Shown in pieces: positions 44,036 through 53,073 of a stretch of 64,000 nucleotides of DNA; the stretch's first letter is position 1, and every line of letters begins with the position of its first letter. The stretch spans positions 5,065,501 through 5,129,500 of the forward strand of contig NZ_CP046266.1 of assembly GCF_009720625.1 (NCBI RefSeq). Reading direction: 5' to 3'. Position numbers and translations under genes: made by a program. Source of the stretch: Metabacillus sediminilitoris. Lineage in GTDB: Bacteria; Bacillota; Bacilli; Bacillales; Bacillaceae. Under the pieces are notes generated by a model. The model was not told the DNA's origin, made no database searches, and was given only the letters and a program-made list of their open reading frames with translations.

Positions 44036-44818
44036 TTATAAAACATCAGCAAATTTTTTCTCTAATTTATTAAAAACAAGAAAACCGATCACGAAAATAA
44101 CAATTGAAAAACCCGCAGTATATGCTAATGGAATCCATTCTGGCATTTGCTGATGTAATAATACTTTTCTATATGCGTCTAAAATACCTGTCATCGGATT
44201 TAAGATGAGCCATTGTTTGTACTCATCACCAATTTGCTCGAACGAATAAATAACCGGAGATAAATAAAACCATAGACGTGTGATAATAGGTGTTGCTAAT
44301 CCAATATCACGAACATACACATTTAACGATGATAATAGCATCATAAAGCCCATTATTAAGATTAATTGTAAGAAAAATAACGGAACAATCATAAACATTG
44401 TCCAGCTTAATGTCACTTTAAAGTAAATAAAGATGATAACAAGACTGATCAGAGAATAAAAATAGTTTACTGATTCTGTTATCATGCGATTAACTACCAA
44501 GGATAGTCTATAAAACGCTCTCTGTTTTATTAATCCTGTTTGCCCGACTATTACACCTGGTGCGGCACTTACAGCATTCGTAAAAAAGTTCCATGGCAGT
44601 AATGCTGTTAAGAAAAACAGCGGATATGGTACTCCCTCACTCGGTAACCGAGCAAACTTAGAAAATACGACTGTTAAAATCAACATGAACATAAAAGGTT
44701 GAATAACAATCCACAATTTTCCTAGAAAGGATTGTTTATATTTTACACTTAGTTCTCTCTGAGCTAGAGCTAAAATAAAACCCTTATGCTCTCGTAATTG
44801 TTTTAAACTCTCAACCAT
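44036..44818 (-). CDS. Polysaccharide ABC exporter permease (Wzm/TagG/KpsM family)
   Basis: The protein of about 260 residues has six predicted membrane helices and the ABC-2 signature ELSVKYKQSFLGKLWIVIQPFMFMLILTVVFSKFA near the N-terminus. I start at the second of two tandem ATGs (44818), with AGGAG 8 bases upstream. It pairs with the ATPase directly downstream to move the lipid-linked polymer across the membrane. It lies where tagG lies in B. subtilis. Confidence 0.92.
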   Translation of the reverse strand: MVESLKQLREHKGFILALAQRELSVKYKQSFLGKLWIVIQPFMFMLILTVVFSKFARLPSEGVPYPLFFLTALLPWNFFTNAVSAAPGVIVGQTGLIKQRAFYRLSLVVNRMITESVNYFYSLISLVIIFIYFKVTLSWTMFMIVPLFFLQLILIMGFMMLLSSLNVYVRDIGLATPIITRLWFYLSPVIYSFEQIGDEYKQWLILNPMTGILDAYRKVLLHQQMPEWIPLAYTAGFSIVIFVIGFLVFNKLEKKFADVL

Positions 44819-45008
44819 CATCTCTACTCCTAACAATATGTGTTTGAAACACTAATATCTATTATACATAACGGTCAAAATAATTCTATAAAAGCAAAGT
44901 TTACAATTTTGTTACTAACTTAATGTACAAAGTTATCAAAAAAGTCTTATCTATACAAGTATTAACCTTTGTGTAAAAAAAAAGTCGATATGCAGAAAAA
45001 TTCACATA

Positions 45009-45044
45009 AAAAGAGGCTGACTCCACTGCAGTGCCAGACCCCTC
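45009..45044 (-). terminator. Terminator after the galU gene
   Basis: GAGG...CTGGC pairs with GTCAG...CCTC and runs into TTTTT on the minus strand. It separates the uridylyltransferase gene from the exporter operon; the AT-rich region 44819-45008 holds the exporter promoter. Confidence 0.75.
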
Positions 45045-45052
45045 AATAACTA

Positions 45053-45937
45053 TTATGTGTTGTTAACTACACCTAACTCTGTGATATAGCGAATAATATC
45101 GTCTCTTAATTCCGGACGTTGCAATCCAAAGTCAATTGTGGCTTTAATAAACCCTAATTTATCACCAACATCGTATCGTTTACCTGAAAATTCATATGCA
45201 AGGACTGGACTAGTAGCTAATAATGTATTTAAACTATCTGTTAGTTGAATTTCTCCACCTGAACCAGGAGGCTGCTCCTCAAGAATATTTAGAATTTCCG
45301 GTGTTAAGATGTATCTTCCCATGATCGCAATATCTGATGGGGCTTCAGTAACGTCAGGCTTTTCAACAAAAGAATCAACATGATAGATGGAGTTTTCAGT
45401 TTTCCCCTTAAAACCGACAATCCCATACTTCGAAACGTCTTCATGTTTTACCTTTTGAACACCTACTACTGAACAACCACTCTCAGAATAGACATCGATT
45501 AACTGTTGTAAACAAGGCTTTTCTTTCGTTTGGACAATATCATCTCCTAGCATGACAGCAAAAGGTTCATCTCCAATGAATCTTCTTGCACAATAGATGG
45601 CATGACCTAACCCTTTAGGTTCCTTTTGTCTAATATAATGAATATTGGCCAGATCAGAAATCGAACTAACCTGTTCAAGAAGGTCCCACTTCTCCTTCTG
45701 TGCAAGACTTGTTTCAAGTTCATATGATTTATCAAAGTGATCTTCAATAGCACGTTTTCCTCTGCCTGTAACAATTAGGATATCCTCAATCCCTGATTGT
45801 ACGGCTTCTTCTATTATATATTGAATCGTTGGCTTATCTACAATAGGTAACATTTCTTTCGGCTGTGCCTTTGTTGCAGGTAAAAATCTCGTTCCTAATC
45901 CAGCTGCTGGAATTACTGCTTTTTTTACTTTCTGCAT
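45053..45937 (-). CDS. galU: UTP-glucose-1-phosphate uridylyltransferase (GalU/GtaB)
   Basis: The 294-residue protein begins [41 protein letters not shown], the nucleotide and metal site, followed by [26 protein letters not shown] and the C-terminal [15 protein letters not shown]. It makes UDP-glucose for UDP-glucuronate (dehydrogenase at 32406), glycolipids and teichoic acids. B. subtilis gtaB lies in the same neighbourhood. Confidence 0.95.
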   Translation of the reverse strand: MQKVKKAVIPAAGLGTRFLPATKAQPKEMLPIVDKPTIQYIIEEAVQSGIEDILIVTGRGKRAIEDHFDKSYELETSLAQKEKWDLLEQVSSISDLANIHYIRQKEPKGLGHAIYCARRFIGDEPFAVMLGDDIVQTKEKPCLQQLIDVYSESGCSVVGVQKVKHEDVSKYGIVGFKGKTENSIYHVDSFVEKPDVTEAPSDIAIMGRYILTPEILNILEEQPPGSGGEIQLTDSLNTLLATSPVLAYEFSGKRYDVGDKLGFIKATIDFGLQRPELRDDIIRYITELGVVNNT

Positions 45938-46195
45938 ATGATCCTCCTACTGCAATAGTACAATTTACTATTAATTATAACTCAAATAGAATGTGTAATA
46001 AATCAATTTTATAGCTATTAAATTTAAAGCACTCCTTATTTCTATCATTCTATTATCTTCTACATACAACACTAAAAAATTCATCTGCCAATTCCTTATC
46101 GAAATTAGTTCCAAATCCCCATAAACTTTTATATGACATTTACACTATAAATTATCAAAGATAATTGATACAAACATTAAAAGGTTGAGTGAATC

Positions 46196-47373
46196 ATGAA
46201 AAAAATTCTATTTTTATTAATGTTATGTATGTTGTTATTCACCTCCATTACTGTCCCTCATTCGGAAGCAAGTGCTAACAGTAAAAAGATTTGTATAGAT
46301 CTTGGTCATCAAAAAAAATGGGATAGCGGAAAAGAGCCCATTGCCCCACGATCAAATACACTAAAAACGAAAGTATCCTCAGGTACAGCAGGAACCGTTA
46401 CAAAAATACCTGAATATGAATTCACACTAAATATTGGACTAAAGTTAGAAAAAGAAATGGAAAATCGCGGTTATTCTGTTTACATAACAAGAACGGCACA
46501 TGATATAGCTTAAGCAATATAGAACGTGCGGAATATTGTAATAATGTAAATGCAGATTTTACAGTTCGTATTCATGCTGATGGTAATAATGATAATAATA
46601 TCTCAGGTATCCATATTTTATATCCTTCAGGTAAACACACAAAATCAATTAATAATACGAGTAAAAAAGCTGCTGAATTAATGTTGGAAGAACTAATAAA
46701 TGCAACTGGAGCTAAAAAAGCATGGAGCGATGGTTTATCACCAAGAAGTGATTTAACTGGATTTAATTGGGCGAAAAAGCCTGTCGCGCTTCCAGAATTA
46801 GGATTTATGAGTAATGCAAATGAAGATAAAAAACTCGCAACATCTTCCTATCAAGATAAGCTAGTAACAGGTTTGGCAAATGGTATCGATAAATACTTTG
46901 GAGTCGATTATAACTATTTCTCTCCAACTAAAAATATACCCTTATATAAACATATGACAGGATCGGCAACGATTGGCACACTTTATAAAAGCGAAGAGTT
47001 TCCTATTATTACAGACGAGTTTGTCAATTGGTATAAAGTCAAATTCGGCAATACATTCAGGTATATTAAAAAAGCAAATACAAAAGGTGTATCAACTATT
47101 AAAAATAGTCATTTAAGTACAAATAGAGTGCCGTCTAAAACCTTTACTGCAAAAACAGATCTATTCGTAAAAGAAAATATTACTGGTAAACAAAAAACAA
47201 TAGGAACTATAAATAAAAACTTTATTTTCCCTACTCTAAAGGAATTGGATAATTGGTTTCAAATTGAATTTTCAGGTCGAATCGTTTATGTATGGAAAAA
47301 AATACAACAGTGTTCGACTAAAGATGCATTTTATTTAGTTCTAAATTCTTATAATCATGAAATCAAAATATAA
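46196..47373 (+). pseudogene. Frameshifted N-acetylmuramoyl-L-alanine amidase (Amidase_3) with module C repeats
   Basis: A signal peptide (to about residue 27) and the start of an amidase (ICIDLGHQKKWDSG, zinc His, and PEYEFTLNIG, zinc Glu) run to a stop at 46511. The next frame, open from 46510, continues the same domain: SNIERAEYCNNVNADFTVRIHADG (zinc His) and VALPELGFMSN (catalytic Glu). One missing base near 46508 explains the break. After the enzyme domain comes one wall-binding module pair (YFSPTKNIPLYKHMTG, then LFVKENITGKQKTIG) like those at 59866. Either a recent pseudogene or a sequencing error. Confidence 0.85.
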
Positions 47374-47496
47374 AAATGTCATTATTTGTAGATTCTACCC
47401 TATTTATCTAGTATAATATTTCAAGTAAATTACTATTTTACTAGAATTCATAGCTACTATGCTATTTTACAAAAAAAAACAAATGGAGGAGATCAA

Positions 47497-49872
47497 TTGA
47501 AAAAAGCAAGAAATCTTGCAGTGGTATCTACACTTTTGATAAGTGGTTTGTTAACTACTAACGCTTTTGCAACTGAAAGTAAAACAACCAATATCGAAGT
47601 TAGTTCATATGTCACGCAAGATAATTTAACTGTACGGAATAGTCCAGGATTGCTTGAAGAAAAGATAGGAAAATTGACAAATGGTGCTGAGTTTGACGTC
47701 ATAAAAGTACAAGGTGAATGGTCTTTAGTAGAATCTGAAACAATCAAAGGATGGGTTGAGAACAAGGACCTCTTAGCAGCCGATCTATTAAAAAAGGATT
47801 CTCCCAACCAACAAATAGCATCTGAAATCATTAATGGTGTGACGTACGGTGTTACTACATCATCAACTTCTGAAATTAAAAACGGTTATATGTCTTATAA
47901 TAAAGTCTTAGATACTCTCGGTGCAAATCAGCCTCTAACTGTTTTAGAGGTTAAGAATGGACATTATCGCGTCATTGCGCCATATATTAGAGGCTGGATG
48001 CCTGTCTCAGATGTACAATTACGTTCTACACCCGTTCCATATACCGAGAAGCAGGCGGTAGCAGATAAAAATGGTGTTGAAGTACTTAACGGGTACATGC
48101 CTCATAACCGTCAGGTTGGAACATTAAATTTAAACGTCCATGTCAGAGTAATCGACTTAAAGAATGGATACTATCGGGTCGTTGCTGAAAACACACGCGG
48201 TTGGGTTCATAAGGACGATCTTCAATTAATGCCATCTGGTGTCTATTATGGAGTTACTACTAATAGTACAACTGAAGTAAAAAACGGCTATTCTGATAGC
48301 AATAAAACAATAGCTACTCTTGATCAAAATGAACCACTTACAGTTTTAGAAACAAAATCCGGTTATCATCGAGTAATTGCCCCATATACAAGAGGCTGGA
48401 TAAAAACAACATCTGTAAATATCCAAAATACAGCAGTACCTTATGAAAAACAAACTGGGGCTTCTATTGCTGGAAATGTTTCTGTCCTTAATGGATATAT
48501 GCCACATAATCATAAAGTAGGAACATTACAAGCTGGTCAAGAAGTTGAAATCATTGATTTGAAAAATGGCTATTATCGAGTCGTTGCAAGTAATACGAGA
48601 GGATGGGTTTCCTATCGTTCAATTAAATTAACGACTGAGTCAACACCACCTCCAACTGAAGAACCAGAAAAACCAATAGAGGATATTCAACAAAAAGATG
48701 GTGTTATCACTTCTTCCACATTGAATGTGCGAACAGGTCCTAGTACTAGCTATGCTTCTATTGGCTCAATTAGTTTTAATACCGATGTAAAAATTCTTGA
48801 TGAGCAAGATGGCTGGTACAAAATTCAATCTGGCGACATGACAGGCTGGTCTTCTGGAAGTTATATTAATGTTATTCCTCAAACAGAGGATACCTACCAA
48901 TATATTAATCTAAGAAAACCATCTAATGTAACTGCAGCACAGATTAATAACTATATTACTAACTATGAAAATGTTAATAATAAGAACAGTGTTTTTTCCG
49001 GTAAAGGACAAACTTTTATCGATATTGCAAGAAAATACGGTATGAATGAATTATTCTTTGCAGCTTTTGCGATTCATGAATCTGCATATGGAACATCTAC
49101 ACTTGCAAAGACGAAACAAAACCTTTTTGGGTTAGGTGCCTATGATAGTGCCCCATTTGATTCAGCTTATTATTTTGACACGATTGAAGAAAACCTTAAT
49201 TATGAGGCTGCTTTTGTTCGTCATAAATACTTATCACCTGGCTATTTCCAATTTTTCGGCCCTTACCTAGGCGATAAAACAGGTGGAATGAACGTGAAAT
49301 ATGCTAGTGATCCTGATTGGGGATTTAAAATCGCAGGTCATATGAATAGGATTTTAGCTTACAATCCAAATGATTATGAGAATGCAAATACGTTTAATGT
49401 TGGAACACCAACCTATTCAGTTCCAGATTATACGGATAAATATCCTAACGGAATTATTGCTAAAGCAAATTCAAATCTTACATTATATTTAAGTAAAAAT
49501 GGCGGTAAATCCGCAATTACAATTCCTAAAGGTGAAACTTTCTCTGTTTCTTCTAAAACAAATGACTATTGGATTCAACTTCGTTACAAAGGCCAGACGT
49601 ATTGGACAACTTTTAGTTTCTCAACGTATAAAGACTACATGAGTATTCTTAATCTAATTAGAATTCAAGTCGAAGGCACTACTTTAAACGTTCGAGAAAA
49701 TCCAACCACATCTAGCAACATTATTTCGACGTTAAATGACTATACACACGTAAGAGGTATAGTAGATGAGTATAATAATTTAGTTACAAGTGGTAGCTGG
49801 TATAAAGTAAGTACGCCAGACGGAAAAATAGGATGGGTAAGTACTTCTTATGCAAAACGAGTTTATCCTTAA
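47497..49872 (+). CDS. Secreted glucosaminidase (GH73) with SH3-like modules
   Basis: The gene starts at TTG 47497 behind GGAGGAG. The 791-residue product has a signal peptide (cleaved near NAFATES), an SH3 domain (about 40-90), two double 'NGYMPHN...VIDLKNGYYRVVA.NTRGW' module-A units (about 110-380), an SH3b domain, and a GH73 glucosaminidase domain (about 505-630) with catalytic Glu528 in FAIHESAYGTSTLAK and NLFGLGAYD. It closes with two SH3-type domains. It cleaves N-acetylglucosaminyl bonds of peptidoglycan, like LytD. Module A also occurs in the S8 protease at 53074. Confidence 0.92.
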   Translation: MKKARNLAVVSTLLISGLLTTNAFATESKTTNIEVSSYVTQDNLTVRNSPGLLEEKIGKLTNGAEFDVIKVQGEWSLVESETIKGWVENKDLLAADLLKKDSPNQQIASEIINGVTYGVTTSSTSEIKNGYMSYNKVLDTLGANQPLTVLEVKNGHYRVIAPYIRGWMPVSDVQLRSTPVPYTEKQAVADKNGVEVLNGYMPHNRQVGTLNLNVHVRVIDLKNGYYRVVAENTRGWVHKDDLQLMPSGVYYGVTTNSTTEVKNGYSDSNKTIATLDQNEPLTVLETKSGYHRVIAPYTRGWIKTTSVNIQNTAVPYEKQTGASIAGNVSVLNGYMPHNHKVGTLQAGQEVEIIDLKNGYYRVVASNTRGWVSYRSIKLTTESTPPPTEEPEKPIEDIQQKDGVITSSTLNVRTGPSTSYASIGSISFNTDVKILDEQDGWYKIQSGDMTGWSSGSYINVIPQTEDTYQYINLRKPSNVTAAQINNYITNYENVNNKNSVFSGKGQTFIDIARKYGMNELFFAAFAIHESAYGTSTLAKTKQNLFGLGAYDSAPFDSAYYFDTIEENLNYEAAFVRHKYLSPGYFQFFGPYLGDKTGGMNVKYASDPDWGFKIAGHMNRILAYNPNDYENANTFNVGTPTYSVPDYTDKYPNGIIAKANSNLTLYLSKNGGKSAITIPKGETFSVSSKTNDYWIQLRYKGQTYWTTFSFSTYKDYMSILNLIRIQVEGTTLNVRENPTTSSNIISTLNDYTHVRGIVDEYNNLVTSGSWYKVSTPDGKIGWVSTSYAKRVYP

Positions 49873-49908
49873 AAAGAGAGTTGCTTAAAAGCAACTCTCT
49901 TTTTTTGC
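49873..49908 (+). terminator. Terminator after the glucosaminidase gene
   Basis: AAAGAGAGTTGCTT pairs with AAGCAACTCTCTTT across two bases and is followed by a T run. It begins immediately after the stop codon. Confidence 0.9.
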
Positions 49909-49994
49909 TATTTTTGTAGAATTTTGTATTTATATGAATATAACTTACTAGTATAATAGAACTTGGTTATTTATTACTATAAAGGAGCTGAAAA

Positions 49995-52607
49995 ATGAAG
50001 AAATTACTACTAATTTCGTTTTTTCTTTGGATGGGGTTAGTACTTTTCCCAGAAAACTCGAATGCCCAAAGCTATGTCAATCCAAACCAAACATATACGT
50101 ATGAAGAGATGACAGCAGATATTAGAAAATTGGGAATGGCGTATCCAGATCTTATAACGTACAAATCACTTGGGAAGACTCCTTATGGGAGAGAAATGTG
50201 GGCAGTTGGTATCGGACGAGGAGACGCAACGTTATTTATTAATAGTTCTCACCACGCAAGAGAATGGTTAACGACAAATATCGCAATGGAAATGATCGAT
50301 CAGTATTCTGAAGCCTATGTAAATAATTCTACTATTGATGGCTACTCCCCTAGATCGCTTTTAAATGAAGTAACAATTTGGTTCGTTCCAATGGTCAATC
50401 CAGATGGTGTTACACTTCAGCAAAGTGGCTTAAATGCATTTCCTTCTTGGACACATCAATCGTTAATTAAGATGAATAACGGAAGTAAAAACTTCAAAAG
50501 ATGGAAAGCAAATGCTCAAGGAATCGACCTAAACAGACAATATCCAGCAGGCTGGACAACTGGTTTAGTAAAACAACCCTCTTATATGAATTATCCAGGT
50601 AAAAAGGCTTTACAGGCTCCTGAAAGTGCTATGCTAGCATCCTTTACTTATTGGGTTGACCCTGAAATTACTGTATCCTACCATTCTTCAGGAAGAATCC
50701 TATTTTGGGACTATAAAATCGATAAAATAAACTATAACCGTGATTACACAATCGCAAAAAAAGTCGGAGACATGACCGGCTATAGTCTCGTTATACCAAC
50801 CTCCACCCCTAGTGGTTCTGGTTATAAAGACTGGTTCATAGAAACATTTAATCGTCCTGGCTTAACACCGGAGATTAGCTATTATGTTCCTAATACAAAT
50901 CCTCCAGTTTCTGTGTTCCCTGAGGAATGGCGAAGAAATAAAGCAGTAGGATTATACCTTGCACAAGAATCAGACAAACTTTGGGAAAAGAAAGTTACTC
51001 ATGTAAATAAAACCATTACAACTTTCGATACCAAATCAACCTTAAATCGACCTAATGCTAAGCATGCTACTAATAAGACAATTAAACCTGGCGTATACAA
51101 AGTAGACGCAACAAAAGATAGCTGGCTAAGAGTCTCGACAAGTTCAGGTAAGACATGGATTTATGCATCCAGCTTAGTATATGGTCAAGTTGAGAATGTA
51201 AATGAACCATTATTATTACTAACGAAGAAAACATTATTCAGCATGCCGCTGCAAAACAAAAATACAAAGACAATCATTGATCCACAAGTCGTGACAGCTA
51301 AAAAGAAATGGAATAACTGGTATTTAATCAATACTCCATATGGAGATAGATGGATAACAGATGCATCCGTTATAAAAAATTATGCTCCAACGGCAATTAA
51401 TGAAACCTATAAACTATTAGTCCCTAAAGTAGCATGGGCAGCACCTATCTATACAGCTAATAGAACATCATTACCAAAAGATTCAGTTGTAACAGCTACA
51501 CAAAAGTGGAATGGCTGGATTCAGTTACAATATGATAGTAAACATTATTGGATTAGAGAAGATCATACACTAGAACCATTTACGATTAACAGTTCCACAG
51601 AGCAAGTAGATCAAAAAATTGTTTTACTTACAGGTAAAGTGCTATTTGATTTACCATCGTTTGGCTCAAACTCAGGCCAATCTGTTCAAGCAGGTACTTA
51701 TCAAGTTGTTAGAAAGATGAACAACTGGTATGCGATTGACACATCTTTCGGAACAAAATGGGTTAGCGACTCTTCAGCAATTACTGAAAGCCAAACAAAG
51801 AAAATAGATAGTAATTATGAACTGTTACTACCTAAAGTTGCACACAGCATTCCATCATCATCAGCAGCAGTTAGATCAATTCCTGCCGGAACGATTCTCC
51901 AAGCAACTAGCGAATGGAATAATTGGACGTCAGTTATCTATGATCAACAAACGTACTGGTTAAGAACTGATGGTGTATTGCAGCCATTTATAATTGACCA
52001 ATCGACAGAGCCTATAGATCAAGAGCTTGTATTACTAACAAGAAAAACACTGTTTAACCTTCCTTCTTACGGAAGCAATACAAATGAATCTGTTGAACCT
52101 ATGATTGTAAAAGCAACTCGACAAAGAGGAAACTGGTACGCGATTAATACTGAATATGGTGAACGTTGGATTACGAATGCCTCTATCATTACCGATTATC
52201 ATCCAACAGCAATTAATCAGCAATTCAAGCTATCACAATCAAAAGAAGGCTACACAATTCCTTCTTTAAACTCTAACAATTCAATCATTAATAAAGAGTC
52301 AATTGTCAACGGAAAGCAAACTTGGAAAGATTGGACATTAGTTGAACTTTCCGGAAAAGAATATTGGGTGAAAACTGATTCTTCACTTGTTCCATATACT
52401 AATCAACAAAGCGTTTCAAAAGTAAATACTGTTACTAATCAAGAGACTGTTACTGATCAAGAGACTGTTACTAATCAAGAGACTGTTACTGATCAAGAGA
52501 CTGTTACTAATCAAGAGACTGTTACTAATCAAGAGACCGTTACTAATCAAGAGACCGTTACTAATCAAGAATCAATCACTACAGAAAATGAGAATGTAGA
52601 AGAATAA
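49995..52607 (+). CDS. Secreted M14 zinc carboxypeptidase with wall-binding module B and C-terminal repeats
   Basis: The 870-residue protein has a signal peptide (to about 24) and an M14 domain (about 30-330) with the zinc motif HHAREW (His87, Glu90), a third ligand in TVSYHSSGR and the catalytic Glu in LTPEISYYV. M14 enzymes of this type cut gamma-D-Glu-meso-DAP or protein C-termini. A linking SH3-like segment is followed by six or seven module-B units (LLTKKTLFSMP...WNNWYLINTPYGDRWITDAS and PKVAWAAPI...WNGWIQLQY), also found at 58353. The C-terminus has eight VT(N/D)QET repeats. Confidence 0.88.
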   Translation: MKKLLLISFFLWMGLVLFPENSNAQSYVNPNQTYTYEEMTADIRKLGMAYPDLITYKSLGKTPYGREMWAVGIGRGDATLFINSSHHAREWLTTNIAMEMIDQYSEAYVNNSTIDGYSPRSLLNEVTIWFVPMVNPDGVTLQQSGLNAFPSWTHQSLIKMNNGSKNFKRWKANAQGIDLNRQYPAGWTTGLVKQPSYMNYPGKKALQAPESAMLASFTYWVDPEITVSYHSSGRILFWDYKIDKINYNRDYTIAKKVGDMTGYSLVIPTSTPSGSGYKDWFIETFNRPGLTPEISYYVPNTNPPVSVFPEEWRRNKAVGLYLAQESDKLWEKKVTHVNKTITTFDTKSTLNRPNAKHATNKTIKPGVYKVDATKDSWLRVSTSSGKTWIYASSLVYGQVENVNEPLLLLTKKTLFSMPLQNKNTKTIIDPQVVTAKKKWNNWYLINTPYGDRWITDASVIKNYAPTAINETYKLLVPKVAWAAPIYTANRTSLPKDSVVTATQKWNGWIQLQYDSKHYWIREDHTLEPFTINSSTEQVDQKIVLLTGKVLFDLPSFGSNSGQSVQAGTYQVVRKMNNWYAIDTSFGTKWVSDSSAITESQTKKIDSNYELLLPKVAHSIPSSSAAVRSIPAGTILQATSEWNNWTSVIYDQQTYWLRTDGVLQPFIIDQSTEPIDQELVLLTRKTLFNLPSYGSNTNESVEPMIVKATRQRGNWYAINTEYGERWITNASIITDYHPTAINQQFKLSQSKEGYTIPSLNSNNSIINKESIVNGKQTWKDWTLVELSGKEYWVKTDSSLVPYTNQQSVSKVNTVTNQETVTDQETVTNQETVTDQETVTNQETVTNQETVTNQETVTNQESITTENENVEE
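52432..52575 (+). repeat. Tandem 18-bp repeat encoding VT(N/D)QET
   Basis: Eight head-to-tail 18-base units (GTTACTAATCAAGAGACT with single changes) start at 52432; the last is modified to NQES. They form the C-terminal tail of the carboxypeptidase. Unit number could change by slippage without breaking the frame. Confidence 0.95.
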
Positions 52608-52616
52608 CTCAATAAA

Positions 52617-52650
52617 AATAACCTACCAATGCGCTGGTAGGTTATTTTTT
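52617..52650 (+). terminator. Terminator after the carboxypeptidase gene
   Basis: AATAACCTACCA pairs with TGGTAGGTTATT around a short loop, followed by TTTTTT. Confidence 0.9.
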
Positions 52651-52794
52651 ATTCCAAATTTACTATTTTAAAAAGAAAAAAATCATAATTAATAAAATAG
52701 TGCATATTTGTAAGATTACCACTCCCAAAAAAGGGGAATAATAACAAATAATATCTTTCTTTTTTTGCATTTACTTATGAAAGGAGAATGTATA

Positions 52795-52959
52795 ATGGAA
52801 TTCGAACATAATGAAAAAATCTGGGATGAACTTCATGAAATTTCAACTGGTCAGGTACCAAACGGATTTGAAAAATTAGAAGAAATGTTTGAAAACGGAT
52901 TAATCGATTATGCAGATTATGAGGATGCAAAAAAAACGTTAAGTAATCTTTTTCTATAA
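52795..52959 (+). CDS. Small acidic protein of unknown function
   Basis: This 54-residue protein (MEFEHNEKIWDELHEISTGQ, ending KTLSNLFL) starts at the ATG at 52795 with AGGAG 8 bases upstream; an in-frame ATG ten codons earlier covers the ribosome site. It is rich in Glu and aromatic residues and has no signal peptide or membrane helix. It is a single gene with its own downstream terminator, so it is probably real. I do not recognise a family. Confidence 0.6.
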   Translation: MEFEHNEKIWDELHEISTGQVPNGFEKLEEMFENGLIDYADYEDAKKTLSNLFL

Positions 52960-52997
52960 ATTTATTGAGTAAATCAACTAAAAATAAATGAATTTAT

Positions 52998-53046
52998 TAG
53001 CCCGGCTGTTATGGTGTACAATCTCCTAATAGCCGGGCTATTTTAA
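52998..53046 (+). terminator. Terminator, GC-rich stem
   Basis: TAGCCCGGCT pairs with AGCCGGGCTA across a 23-base loop, followed by TTTT. It ends the small acidic gene and faces the convergent protease gene. Confidence 0.85.
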
Positions 53047-53073
53047 GACAACTTATTGATTGCGTTTTACACA

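Noticed and set aside
52432..52575. CRISPR or VNTR in non-coding DNA
   Set aside because: The units are contiguous 18-base repeats in frame within the carboxypeptidase gene.
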